Positions 36,001 through 47,200 of a DNA stretch of 64,000 bases are shown piece after piece. The stretch is from Blastobasis lacticolella. Lineage: Eukaryota > Arthropoda > Insecta > Lepidoptera > Blastobasidae. Within the stretch, counting starts at the first letter, position 1; each line of letters opens with the position of its first letter. Where the stretch lies: NCBI GenBank assembly GCA_905147135.1, contig LR990044.1, positions 19,661,622 through 19,725,621 of the forward strand, given 5' to 3'. The translations under genes and the position numbers were made by a program. The notes beneath the pieces are model-generated. The model searched no databases. It was given only the letters and a program-made list of their open reading frames with translations, and was not told the origin of the DNA.

Positions 36001-39000
36001 GCGAGGACCTGTAATTGGCTTATTGATTCTACTATATTACTTATTATGTTTGTTATAGCTGTTGGTACACCAATAAATAAATATTTATTCATTTGTATTT
36101 ATTTGCAGTGAACCCTTATGCATCCGCCATGTCAACACCGACCATAAACAACTTACTGTTTGGTGAGAAACTGGATATAGACTACAGAAACAGTGAGAGC
36201 CAAAACGTAGGGCAGTGCATAGAACCTTTCAAGGCAATCGACAGTGATGATAGTATAGATATATTGAAAGACTTCTTCAATCAAGAATCGCCAAAATACG
36301 TCAGTAGTTCTATAGAAGATGAAATTATCAATGTAAAAGATTACGAGTGTGATAATGGAGCTAAAGACTTGTTACACCCAAAACGGCTTGCACCCATAAA
36401 GAAATTACTGAAATACGATTTAAGCGAGTTTTTGTGTAACATTTGTAATAGAAAATTTACGACCAAGAAAGGATTGAAGACACATTTCACAAGGCATCAT
36501 CATGATACCATAGTGGAAGCGAAAAAAGTGTATAAGCGTGAAAAGAAGTTTTGCGATCACTGCGGAGGTGTATACCACGATTTCCCTACGTTGATACGGC
36601 ATATTAGGAATATGCACATGGTAAGTTTCACGGACAGACACACTCCTAACCATTTAGCCAAGCTAGTTAATAATAACAATAAATAATTCACGATTCGGAT
36701 CGGTGGCATAAGCTTTACCATGACCGTATCGGCCAGTTGTGAAAAGCCTAACTACTCTAATAATCTAACTAGATTATTAGCCTATTACGATGGAGAATAT
36801 CTATCTAGGAACAGCCTATTCACTGAGCCTTGATAACGTGTAGATTATAATGTGAACTCGCAGGTAACGCGTTCCATCCCTTAACCGTACGCATTATAAA
36901 GGTTGAACTAAACCGGCTCGTGCGTATAGCTGGATGATCCACAACATAAGGATGAAGCGCTTAAACATAAAGATGGACCAGCAAAAATGTATGAACCTTA
37001 GCCTGTATGACCAATAGTGTTATCTCGTAATGTTCGTTATGTTGTTGGTAAACTTTTTCTATATTCTACAACTTTTTCTAAGTAGGCAACTCTCGAATCT
37101 GTGTGGGAAAGAAGTTACGGCCGACATTGAAATCGAAACTAATACAAAGTGTAAATAATGTTTTTGCAGAAACCCGTCAAGGAAGCCAAATGCATTCATT
37201 GTCAACAAGTTTTTACATCTGCGGCGAAACTTAGAATACATATGAGGGTACATGGAGATAAAAGAGCAATGAAGTTGAAACAAAAAGTATGTGTGACTGC
37301 TTTTATGATAATTATTATAATAATATGCTTTAAAAACTAACTTATTGTTTCGTGTTCGCAGCTACTATTTGTTATGAGAGCGTCGGTGGCCTCATGGTTA
37401 AAGGGTCCGACTCGTAACCCGAGGTACCGCATTCGAACCTGTAATGTGTAACAATGATTCAATCGGGGATGCGTACGCCTAAAACGAATTGCACGTCTCT
37501 ATCTGAATAGAGCAATCGAGATAGAGTGACGTCACAGGGAGCGATCGCCTAGCTCTCTATCGTTCACGAATGAACGAAATGAATGCAGTTGGGGAGTATA
37601 GTGACCGTATGAACAATGTTAACTAAATGAACCACTCAGGTCGTCAATAACAACAAGCTCTGTAATTCTCAGTACTCCGGACACGCACAGTGAAACAACT
37701 GTTTCTTTTTTTTTTTAATCATCATCATCATCATCATCTTGGCGTTAATGTCCCGGTTGTGCTCTCGAGAACGAGGGCCCGGGGTCCGCCTTCACTATGA
37801 TCCAGGATTTGGCGATCATGTAATTACAGTGGAGCGACTGCCATTTGACCTCCGTGACCCTGCTACCAAGGGAACCTGACCAGATTGGATCATGGTTACA
37901 AATTCAGTTGCCTGAATTTGCAGGTTTCATGTATGCATGTAAGAGCATCGGTTAGTGTTCAACTAATGTACGTACATAACTCAGGAATAGTCATTGGTAC
38001 ATGGCCGCAGCGTAATACCTCTCGCTTGCGATTTGGATACTCAACCGCCCGGCTACCGACGCTCTTCTTTCTTTTTAATGCTTGGACAAATTCACACAGC
38101 GCCATCTAGCCCCAAAGTAAACAAAGCTTGTGTTATGGGCCTTAGATAACTGTAACATGCCAATTTCTCTCCAGAAATACATATGCGGCGACTGCGGCGC
38201 GGCGTTCGCAGTACTGAACAACCTGACGATACACGCTCGCAGACACCGGAAGGAATACGTGGTCTCGTGCGACGAGTGCGGCAAAGGGTTCTATCGGGCA
38301 CATGACCTCAAAGTGCATGCCAGGTACAGTGTCTACAAGCTAGTAATCTAGTAAGCGCAATTTTGGTACTTTGAACTATTGGTAAAGATGTGACGACCTG
38401 AGTGGTTTAGTGGTCATCATGCCGGTCTGTCACGCAAGAGGGGTTCGAGGAGGACAGAAATTGAAATGATGAATTTTAATTTCTGTTACGGGTCTGGGTG
38501 TTTTATGTATAATAAGTATGTTAACAGTATGTTAGTAGTATTAACAGTATGTTAGTAGTATTAACAGTATGTAAGTAGTTTATCAGTTATTTAGCACCCA
38601 TAACACAAGCTTTGCTTACTTTGGGGCTAGATGGCGCTGTGTGAATTTGTCCACGATTATTTATTTATATCCGACTGGAGTCTGTTGCGGAGTTTTTTTT
38701 TCTGTGGCCATGCCTGCTGGCGGTTTTTACTGGTCGGTACGGCCAAAGAAATGCGCTCGGTGATGCCGTGGAGCCTAGTATTTTAAAATTGTTATACATT
38801 TTTATTTCATGTTACTTATGTGTTTGTGCAAATTGTTCGAATCCCACTGCCGCCAGTGCCAATAACACTTTTCTGAGTTATGTTCACTAATCGATACTAC
38901 TACGGTGAGGGAAAACATCGTGATGAAACCTGCACATTGAGGCGACTGAATAACTATTATCTAATCAGGTTCCCCTGGTAGCAGGGTCATAGAGGTCAGA

Positions 39001-41497
39001 CGGCAGTCGCTCCACTGTAATTACCTAATCTGCCAAACCCCGGATCACGGTCAAGGCGGACCCCGGGCCCTTGTTTGCGAGAGCACAACCGGGACACGTC
39101 AAGATGATGATGATGAGTAATGGACTGTGAGGGAGCCGTAGGTTATCCTACCTCATCAAGTACAAGAAAATCCGCTTTGTAATGATAGTAGATGTTTAGG
39201 AGAGCCACAAAACGTTAGTCTTCCTGATCTGCCAAATCCTGCATCATGATCATGACAGACCCTGAGCCCTCGCGCGGGAGAGCATACCCGGGAACGGGAT
39301 ATTAACGCTAATATAAATAAATAAATAATAAATATTCGGGACTAATATTCACACAGCGCCATCTAGCCCCAAACTAAGCAAAGCTTGTACTATGGGTGCT
39401 AGATAACTGATCTACTACATACATACTTTTTTTTTTTAAATACATACTTATTATACATAGAACACCCAGACCCGTAACAGAAATAAAAATTCATCGTTTC
39501 AATTTCTGCCCGGCCGGAAATCGAACCCGGGACCTCTTGCGTGGCAGACCATTGAACCACTCAGGTCGTCCGTACATTATTATTGATTAGTGGGCCCGGC
39601 GCGACTTCGTTCGCGTGGTGTCCTACCCGTACTCTACACCTACTTTACCCCTCCCTACCCTTTTTTTTTCTTGCATATTAACCTTTTATTGAATCACTCA
39701 GTCTATTGTTGAAAATCGCATTAAAATCCGTGCTATGTCTAAAAATCTAAGCGTATCTACTTTACATACATTCAGGATGACAGTGGCAACCGACTATGTT
39801 TCATACTATGTATAGATTTTATTCATTATTCACAGAATGCATAGCGACAACAGGCCATTCTCGTGCTCGGAATGCGGCAAGGCTTTCCGACGCCGCGACA
39901 CGCTGAATAGCCACATGAAGATACATAACCGTAAGGGATTACATTTTCTTCATTGCTTTAGCCTAGGAAAATCGTACATTCTGCCTTGCATAAAGTCGGG
40001 TATGGGCGATTTTTAGATATGTTCATGAAAAATCCCAAGTTTTTGAACTCGGGGTACTGCCGCGGGCTCAGCAATGTCCAAGAATTTATGGGGGTAAAAT
40101 ATCCAACAGAAAACGCTGCCATATATTTTCTTCTTGTCTACGGAGGTCGTGATATCGGTTCATCCTGGGTTGTCCCTTCCTATACATAATTATCTTTGCC
40201 CCTAAGGCTTTCTCAAAGAAATTGGATATTTTTTTATGGATAATATTGTGGAAATATAATATAGAAGGGGACAACCTCGGACGAACGGAGAATAGCTGGT
40301 TAGCGTTTCAGAAATATAGTTGCCTTATCGCCGCGTAAATCGAATTTCAGTCATATGTAGGAGCCAATTAAGTCGCATTTCTATTGTTAAAGTAATTAGT
40401 CGTGCATGTGTGATTTTATCTCGCTGTACCCATTTCAATCGTATGCTAAAGCGAATAAGGTTCCAATTCATTCGTCTCTAACTATTGATGATGATGGTAT
40501 GAAACTTATGATGCTCTTTCCAGGCGACTTCCCCGTAACATGTCATCTCTGCGGACACGGTTTTCTCAAGAAGCAACAAATGCTGCGTCACGAGGGGTCG
40601 ATATTCTGTCGTAAACGGCAAGCTCTCGCAGCCATCCTCAAGAATTCGAAGCCGGGACAGATCGCATACGTGGTAGAAGAACCGAAGAGTAGAAAGAAGA
40701 AATCCAATGTGAAGAGTAATGGTACCACCTCCGGTGTCAGAAATGATGGAGATGGTAATAAATCGGGAAAAAATGATAATTTACAAAAGACATTGGCAGA
40801 TTACTTAAACTTTGATGATGAGAGTGCACCGAAAATAGCAAAGAAATCCAATGTGGAGAATAATGGCACCACCTTCGTTGCCAGAAGTGACGAGAATGTA
40901 AATAAATCGGGAAAAAATGATAATTCGCCAAAGACATTAGCAGATTACATCAACTTTGATGATGAGAATGCACCGGAAATAGCAAAGAAATCCAACGTGG
41001 AGAGTAATGGCACCACCTCCGTTGCTAGAAGTGACGAGGATATTAATAAAAAGGATAACAATGATAATTTACAAAAGACATTGGCAGATTACTTAAACTT
41101 TGATGATGAGAGTGCACCGGAAATTGCAAAGAAATCCAATGTGGAGAGTAATGGCACCACCTCCGTTATTAGAAGTGACGAGGATATTAATAAATCGGGA
41201 AAGACTGATAATTCGCCAAAGACATTAGCAGATTACTTAAACTTTGATGATGAGAGTGCACCAGAAGTTGTAAAGAAATCCGATGTGCAGAGTAATAGCT
41301 CCACCTCCGTTGCTAGAAGTGACGAGGACAGTAATAAATCGAAGAGAAAATATAAATTGAAAAAGTCATTAGCAGATTACATAAACTTTGATAGTAATGG
41401 CACCACCTCCGTTGCCAGAAGGGATGAGGACAGTAATAAATCGGAAAGAAATGTTAAATCGCAAAAGACATTAGGAGATTATATAAACTTTGATTGA
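30032..41497 (+). CDS. ZAD-domain C2H2 zinc-finger transcription factor with C-terminal tandem repeats
   Basis: Ten coding exons: 30032-30139, 31087-31280, 32114-32175, 33111-33297, 34276-34679, 36109-36620, 37170-37286, 38175-38323, 39836-39930, 40524-41497. All introns are GT-AG; the 2802 nt join gives 933 aa with no break. ZAD: MEGFCRGC (C5, C8) plus FQLCKEC (C48, C51), split by intron 1; this arthropod domain binds zinc and usually dimerises. Residues 100-420 are acidic and disordered-looking. Fingers: C428-H448, C467-H488, C497-H517, C532-H552, C560-H580 (split by intron 8 between the two histidines), C588-H608 and a C2HC variant C616-C638. From residue 668 to the end come tandem repeats of about 48 aa, each ending in TLADYxNFD or close to it. 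Likely a nuclear DNA-binding regulator; the target is unknown. Introns hold many SINEs and MITEs. No ortholog name can be given safely. Confidence 0.93.
30755..30925 (-). mobile_element. SINE1 fragment in intron 1
   Basis: The 3' core (tagccccaaagtaagcaagg) through 'acccagacatgtaacagaaa' to 'attcataatttcaatttg'; the tRNA head is absent. A CpG-rich patch (30580-30700) precedes it. Confidence 0.8.
31400..31575. repeat. LINE-tail repeat T, copy 2 (inverted) in intron 2
   Basis: Reverse complement of the 21110-21290 block: 'gtgtttctgccggtgagtaa', 'ccatggggtggggatttggg', 'gaggtgggcaacgcattgac'. It contains a local palindrome 'cagtggaggggcatttgccc'/'ctccactg' (31500-31530). Confidence 0.7.
31690..31949 (-). 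mobile_element. SINE1 full-length, intron 2
   Basis: Reverse complement of the complete SINE1, from the (TTTA)n tail to CAGGTCGTC; the head carries a GGCATACTGG variant of the anticodon arm. About 20 bp beyond it, 'ttagtggttcag' suggests a second head fragment. Confidence 0.9.
32440..32660. repeat. Helitron-type terminal repeat fragment, intron 3
   Basis: 'ctgaaccgatttaaaaaatt' and 'gcaccgggcagctgcta' resemble the element at 63246-63444 and the 50790-51250 block. Ends are not clear. Confidence 0.45.
33895..34165 (-). mobile_element. RTE-like LINE remnant, intron 4
   Basis: Plus text such as 'accaggtcgtcagtccac', 'gggaggcctatccacgctgc' and 'cctgttcttcgagctatgtg' resembles the antisense of insect RTE-type polymerase genes (linker after the reverse transcriptase). 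Frames are broken. The family assignment is from memory of the motif style. Confidence 0.45.
35011..35123. mobile_element. MITE-5, 113 bp near-palindrome, intron 5
   Basis: The left arm (GTCATCGAGTACCTACAAGA...) is inverted at the right (...tcttgtactcaatgac); arms of about 42 bp. Half of the same unit lies at 39150-39195. A SINE2 scrap (34928-34980) abuts its left side. Confidence 0.75.
35202..35555 (+). mobile_element. SINE1 with a duplicated 3' half, intron 5
   Basis: A SINE1 (35202-35440, with internal deletion) is followed directly by a second 3' core (35447-35555: 'tatcagttatctagcaccca' to the TTTA tail) without a head. MITE-1 copy 3 begins at the very next base. Confidence 0.85.
35556..35953. 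mobile_element. MITE-1 copy 3 (left terminus clipped), intron 5
   Basis: Starts inside the TIR at TTTTCCAGTAGGTATTGTCA, lacking the first about 9 bp, and ends with the complete right terminus ...accgctcattg. Confidence 0.85.
36690..36960 (-). mobile_element. Diverged LINE 3' end, intron 6
   Basis: 'gaactcgcaggtaacgcgtt' and 'cgtacgcattataaagg' parallel 3950-4000 of the WNDVTEFVPP-family LINE end, same orientation. Confidence 0.55.
37378..37440 (+). mobile_element. SINE2 tRNA-like head, solo
   Basis: GAGCGTCGGTGGCCTCATGG ... ACTCGTAACC ... CATTCGAACCTG: A-box and B-box spaced as in a tRNA, with a Thr(CGT)-like loop. It defines the 5' end of SINE2. Confidence 0.8.
37718..38064 (-). mobile_element. 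SINE2, near full-length with ATG-repeat tail, intron 7
   Basis: On plus: (ATC)6 then 'cttggcgttaatgtcccgg', all body cores, 'acatggccgcagcgtaatac' and a degraded head ending 'ctaccgacgctctt'. The tail of SINE2 is therefore (ATG)n rather than poly(A). Confidence 0.88.
38086..38150 (-). mobile_element. SINE1 3' fragment adjoining the exon 8 splice acceptor
   Basis: 'attcacacagcgccatctag' to 'tgttatgggccttagataac'. It ends about 24 bp before the acceptor of exon 8, so the branch-point region is partly repeat-derived. Confidence 0.8.
38392..38670 (+). mobile_element. SINE1 with internal 'ttaacagtatg' triplication, intron 8
   Basis: Complete head and tail; the B-box region is shortened (gaggggttcgagg). 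Between 'gtataataag' and the 3' core there are three copies of a unit of about 21 bp. Confidence 0.88.
38838..39117 (+). mobile_element. SINE2 from the B-box to the (ATG)n tail, intron 8
   Basis: B-box 'gttcgaatcccactgccgcc', 'gtgagggaaaacatcgtgat', 'cactgtaattacctaatctg', 'gcggaccccgggccc' and the terminal 'caagatgatgatgatgag'. A second 3' piece follows at 39215-39310. Confidence 0.88.
39313..39570 (-). mobile_element. SINE1, full-length, intron 8
   Basis: Reverse-complement SINE1 with a poly(A)-like stretch (on plus, ttttttttt near 39430) and a head missing about 10 bp of the A-box side (gcagaccattgaaccactca). Confidence 0.9.
40697..41494 (+). repeat. Coding tandem array, 144 bp unit, six copies
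   Basis: Within exon 10: 40697-40840, 40841-40984, 40985-41128, 41129-41272, 41273-41392 (short), 41393-41494 (short). The peptide unit starts KKSNVESNGTTSVARSDED and ends TLADYLNFDDESAPEIA. The TLxDYxNFD core stays nearly constant while the linker drifts, and the frame is kept throughout. Confidence 0.95.
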
Positions 41498-42452
41498 AGT
41501 GTTGATGCCTTCAAACATTGATTTACTACCAACCGTAGATAAAGCACTTCCGTAGAAATCTGTCGCCTAATTGACTATACATTTGTACGTAGCAATTTAT
41601 TAGCCAAATACGCACGCCCCAATCAAAATGCCATTACGTACAGTATCGTATTTCCCAAATATCAACTTTTTTTCATACTTATAAAGCTCAAAATTGCTTT
41701 TTGCGCTGTGGATAATGCTGCGACTACATTTCTTTTAGTGAGCAATCATTGTTTTCGCTTTAACGCATGCGCATGATTGAGACAACTGACGTGATGTCTG
41801 ACACTGACAATATGTCTATGACTAAAATAATAATTTTTGATGGTTTTTTATGTGTAAATCGCTATATTTATGCATGATATGATGTATAATGTGTTTATTC
41901 ACGCAAAATATGAAATCCCATCCATTTTTCGTCGTTTAAGGCCATTGTTTCGACAATTTTTGAACGCGCACTTGGGCATGCTTACGTGCCGATGACGGCT
42001 AATGACGGACTACGGAAAAGGACTGCTTGACTAGCGATTAAGCAGTCCTTCACCGGCCCACTTTTCAAGCGTTCATGTGCTATCTACAGTTAGTAATAAA
42101 TCAATGCCAATCCTATAATGGATTCCAACAAAAATCGTCACAAATTGACCTCTTTTCCAATTCTCTTGGCAGTTACAAAAAGTTTATTCATGATTTTTTA
42201 TAGTTTTTGTTGCTTTGTTTAACATTGTTTAATTTTTAGTTTATACTAAATTCCTTTTGCTTTATTTTATTTTGTTTTAAATGACACTGAACGAGAATAT
42301 TGTGCCACCAATATGGGACTCGTATCAGAATAACTTTTATGTAAACTGTTTATGATGTAACAATATGTGTTCTGCAGGTGTACCTTACCTAAATAAAAAA
42401 TGAAGGTGATACATTACATTCCACATTGTATTGGTAATTGTTGTAAGATATC

Positions 42453-42458
42453 AATAAA
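42453..42458 (+). terminator. Poly(A) signal AATAAA of the zinc-finger gene
   Basis: AATAAA 955 bp after the stop codon, with a weaker option at 42392-42397. Cleavage is expected near 42470-42485. Confidence 0.6.
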
Positions 42459-42491
42459 ACAACAGAGTTTAAAACAACAACTGACTATAGT

Positions 42492-42497
42492 TTTATT
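42492..42497 (-). terminator. Poly(A) signal AATAAA of the USF gene
   Basis: Plus-strand TTTATT, i.e. AATAAA on minus, about 1.7 kb beyond the USF stop. It faces the plus signal 35 bp away, so the two 3' ends meet or overlap. Confidence 0.6.
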
Positions 42498-44220
42498 CTC
42501 CATCAGTTAATAAAAAAAAACGGAACTAGAACAATACAAAAAATATCACTGTAAGTAGACGTTTTGCAGATATCGTTTTGGTTAAATGCGTGGAAACAAA
42601 CATTTTGTCCAACCGAATAACTATGACCAATAATGTCAATTTTGTACATTTGTTTTCTGGAGTTCATGGCAAAGGTCCATGGGACCACCAGTGGCCCACG
42701 ACTACACTGGTAGTGTAGTAGTACCATGAATAAGGGTTTACTGGATACAAATACAAAAACTACTCTCTAGTATCCTGTATACCATTGGCTATAAACACCT
42801 ATCTACATAATTAGATACTAGAGTATTATTTCTCATACAGATTGCTGTATTCAACTGATTGTGACCTCTTACAATAGTAATCTCAATCAAAGGCCTTTTT
42901 ATACTGCAGTAGGATATTTTGGATCCTATAGAATGGGCTAGAGACTGACAGGCAATGCAGTATTATGGTTAGGAGTTAAAACTGTTTACCTATTACCTGT
43001 TGGTTCTAATATTCAACTTCCTTGGAAAACTCATAGAATCAACCTTAATTTCATTAACAATGTGAAAATGATACTCTGTCAAAATTTATGGAATGGATCA
43101 CATTGCCCTGTCGAATACACAATTCGGTTTTCTTCTCCCTACTTCAAATTTAATTTTGATAAATTAAAATTTTACAAATTTTATTCTATAATTCATGTAA
43201 TTTTTCTGTCTTATCAATAAAATATTCTAGTCTTATTTATCTGCATAATCTTGTAAGACAAGAACTGCTACTTTACACATACAAAATACCTACAATTACT
43301 GTTTGAAACACATTGTTAGTTCTCTAACATGAAATGTGTAAAATTATAAATAACGTAATACTTAACATAACAGTAACAACCTAATAGTGACAATAACAAT
43401 CTGAAACAAACATATGTTTGTCATGTTTGTGTATCCCGTATTACGACTTATGAACACCTGTTGTCGAATCGATAAACCGTCATAAGCAACAGTGAAGGCC
43501 TCTCTTACAATGTTTGAACCTATACCCTGTCAGAGGTAGACTGGACTTACAATGTTATATGTTGTGAAATACATTACAATTCTAATTTACATTAATATAC
43601 AACAATTAGCTCAACGTTAAAGCGAGGTGAGCTTAGAAAATGGCTCAAACACTTCTGTAATTGTCAGGTTTACACCCGGGGGTTTTTTACCCCAGTTCAT
43701 TATGAAAAAAGCTTGCAAACACATACAATCGAACAAAACTAAACAATATATTTGGTATTTATAATCAACTTGAATTGTTTATTTTTAATGTATCTTACAA
43801 AATAGCCTAAAGTAATATTAGGCTTTTCAATGTAGGAAAACATTTCAGACACTGTCTCTTCTATAATACGGGTCATCTCGAGATACAGAATTTTAAGGTA
43901 TCTTTAGATATTAATGGGAGATCTTCTTGAAGTAAATCTCATACCTAGCTAGGTATATAACCATCTGCAGACGATAAATTGTAACAATAATGACCTAAAT
44001 TTTCATCCAACTGTGTCGTGTACACGCAAGACATGAATCCCAACATTTGTATGCCTAAACATAGTTTGTATCGGTAAGGGGCACTTCGTATCATACATTA
44101 TAGTCTGTCAACATAACGTCTGCTAAAATTGTTTTACAGTTTCGTAAAAAAACATCCACATCACTTTAACACGTTTTAAGCACCGTTTTCACAAACACTT
44201 AGTTCTGGACTTCGGACCCA
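42498..44220 (-). other. Probable USF 3' untranslated region
   Basis: AT-rich, without coding signature or recognised transposon, between the USF stop and the minus-strand AATAAA. Confidence 0.5.
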
Positions 44221-47200
44221 CTAAGATTTCTGTCCTTTAGGCCTTTGGTGCATCACCATACAGTTGTCGGCGAGCTGGCTTCGCATTGAGGAGTTCTCTT
44301 TCCTCAACGATGTCAGTTCTTGGTTGAGTCTCAGCAGTTCAAGTACCAGTTTGTCGTTGTCTACCTCCAGTTTTTCTAGTCTGTAAAGAAATAATCTGTA
44401 TGTAAGTATAAAATCGGAAGAAAGAGGTGATTTAACTCTTAAGTGGAGGACGCGACGAGTCCACTGTACAGAAATTTTATAAACAATAAATAGCCGACCT
44501 GGGGCATCTATACTTTTATCACGAAAATGAAGAAACTGTAAGGCCATTCTTCAATTTGCCTAAATGCCAATGTACGAATGTATAAGAGACAAAAGAAGTG
44601 TGTCAGGATTGTACTATAAACTTCTCGAATCATAAATGAATGAATGAATGAATGATTTATTGCTTCAAAATGTGGTATAAAAAAGATTTACAATAAATAA
44701 GACACTTGCTTCTCACACTTTACCAGAATCTGGCATGCAATATTTAAAGAAATTGGTTAGTCTAGTTAATAGCAAAATGTCCGTAGGTAACAAATTTCAT
44801 AAATAATCATTAATCTACAAAATAAATATGTCATATCAAATAATAAATTATATAAATTGAGTCTTTCACAACAATTAATTAGGACGAAGATAAATAGATA
44901 TGTCATAACAATTATGCTAATTTTAAACGTCAAAATAGGAAACAACGTTAAAGCAGCAACCAAACGCTAACATTACACTGGCAACATTTCCCTACGTCAT
45001 AACCACTTCAGACCGATGTCATATTGCTAACGGTCATTTTGACTCTTCCCAAACGACAAGTGAAATATGGATTGGCGAGCTATTTTTCCTGTAACGATCG
45101 CGACGCAAGTGAGTCTACTTATTATTCATATGTAAAGGATCGAAAATTCCGGGTGCAGTTGGAGGGCAGTGTATCAACTTGTAGACAAATCTATGCTGGA
45201 GTACCCCAAGGCTCGGTGCTTGGCCCGGTACTGTATACCATTTATACATCAGACCTTCCAGTTACAGAAGAGATTTTAATAGCTACATATGCGGATGATA
45301 CAGCTGTCCTGGCTAGTAGTGACTCTGCCGAGGCGGCTTCGGAAATTCTACAAGAATGTTTGTATAAAATCCAACACTGGCTTGACAAGTAGCGAATTAA
45401 AGTAAGTGCATCAAAGTCCAGCCACATAACATTCACACTTCGGGATGGTAATTGCCCTCCAGTGAAGCTTCATAATACAATTTTGTCACATCAGGAGCAT
45501 GTTAAATATCTGGGAATGCTTTTGGACCGCAAACTGAACTGGAAACATCACATAAAATCAAAGAGAGATCAGGCAAACTTGAGAATGAGAGAGTTGAACT
45601 GGCTCATTGGGAGGCATTCTGCATTAAGACTAAACAATAAACTGCTTGTATATAAGACCATAATCATGCCGATATGGACATAAGGGATACAGTTATGGGG
45701 GCCAGCTAGTCAATCCAATACCGACATATTGCAACGTTTCCAAAATATTACTTTGAAAACTATAACAAATGCCCCATGGTACATAAAAAACTCAGAAGTG
45801 CATGAGTACCTGCATATCCACACAGTAAAGAATGAAATTGAGGTGTACTGTGCAGGGTATAAAGATAGACTGGAAAACCATGTAAACAGACTGGCCACCA
45901 ACCTAACCGATGATAGCAAAACCGTGCATCGCCTGAAGAGGGCAAGGCTAGCCTCGCTATGACAGCTGTCTATTGCTGAATATGGGTAGCCACGTCATTG
46001 GATGTGCGCCCTTTACACCCAAAACCGACAAACAATCTGATTATAGCCATTGGGCTGATGGCCGATGCGAGATAACGACGGAAGAGAAAAAAAAGGATTG
46101 TACCTTATAACACTCATTGGTCTGCCTTTGGACTCATGATTACACCATTGTGATACACCAGTGTATCGACGAGTAATTTCGTATACTCGTGGTCACAGTA
46201 CATTGCACTCACTCGACTGAATTAATTATTCCACTGATTTCTAAGTACCTGTACGACGTACTCTGCTCGAAGTAGGTACTTGTCAAAAGATGCTTTCAGG
46301 CTTTTGCACGCCGCACAAAGGCGCGAATTCAGCCCCTTAAAAAGGCACTACCGCCTACATTACTCTGGCACCTTCTGGGTCCTTGGGAACTTAAGATTTA
46401 TTTGTGAGTCCAATTCGCATATAATACGACGGCTCTATGTCCGACCCGGTGGCCAAAACTGGAATTATCTCCACACTGGAATGTCATTCTGTTGTACCGT
46501 TTTTTTACTTAGGTACTTAATACGTTATCCTACGCGAGCGGCCACACAGAAAAGACGTAAGACGCAGACACGTCGCAGACGCGGCGCCCGTTCAATTTAC
46601 TTTCATATAAAATGTATAGAAACGTCGCGACGCAAAACATACAGCAAAGACAGGGCGCGGACGCGTCGCAGACACGACTTAAAACATACAGAAAGGACGG
46701 GGTCACGGGGGCGACACAGGGGGTGTGGCGGGGCGCGGGGGCCGGGCCTCGCCCGCAGCGCTTGCTGTCCTTGTCTTGCCTACGCTCTTGGCTGGTCCGC
46801 GACGGTGCCACGTCCGTGCCCTGTCTTCTCTGTATGTTTTACTTCGCGTCCCGTCTGTGCCCTGTCCGCGACGTGTCTGCATCTTTTCTGTGTGGCCGCT
46901 CGCTACGGACCTCAATTAAGGTTATGGGCGTGCCCATCGTGCCCACAACGGTAGTTCCGCGCTGGGCCGCACAGGCGTGAGCCTGTATATACTAAAACAA
47001 CCAGGTACAACTAGTGTCATGTAAGAAGAGACTTGGCGGGTCACGTGGTTCGACTTGCGCGAAATCACCTCTACTGACAAGTCTCTTCTTTCATGACGCG
47101 GATTATACGAACCTCTTCTGCTTCTCCGTGAGCTCGGTGATGTGGTCGCACGCCTTGGCCAGGATCCCGCCCTTGCTGGCCGCGTCCGGCAGCCCGGTGT

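Noticed and set aside
40697..41494. Regular repeats reminiscent of a CRISPR array
   Set aside because: The 144 bp unit is coding, contiguous and without unique spacers; the context is an insect exon.
46280..46980. Long overlapping open frames on both strands (up to 224 codons)
   Set aside because: They arise from a GC-rich inverted repeat with few stop codons, Cys/Arg-rich in every frame, with no domain signature.
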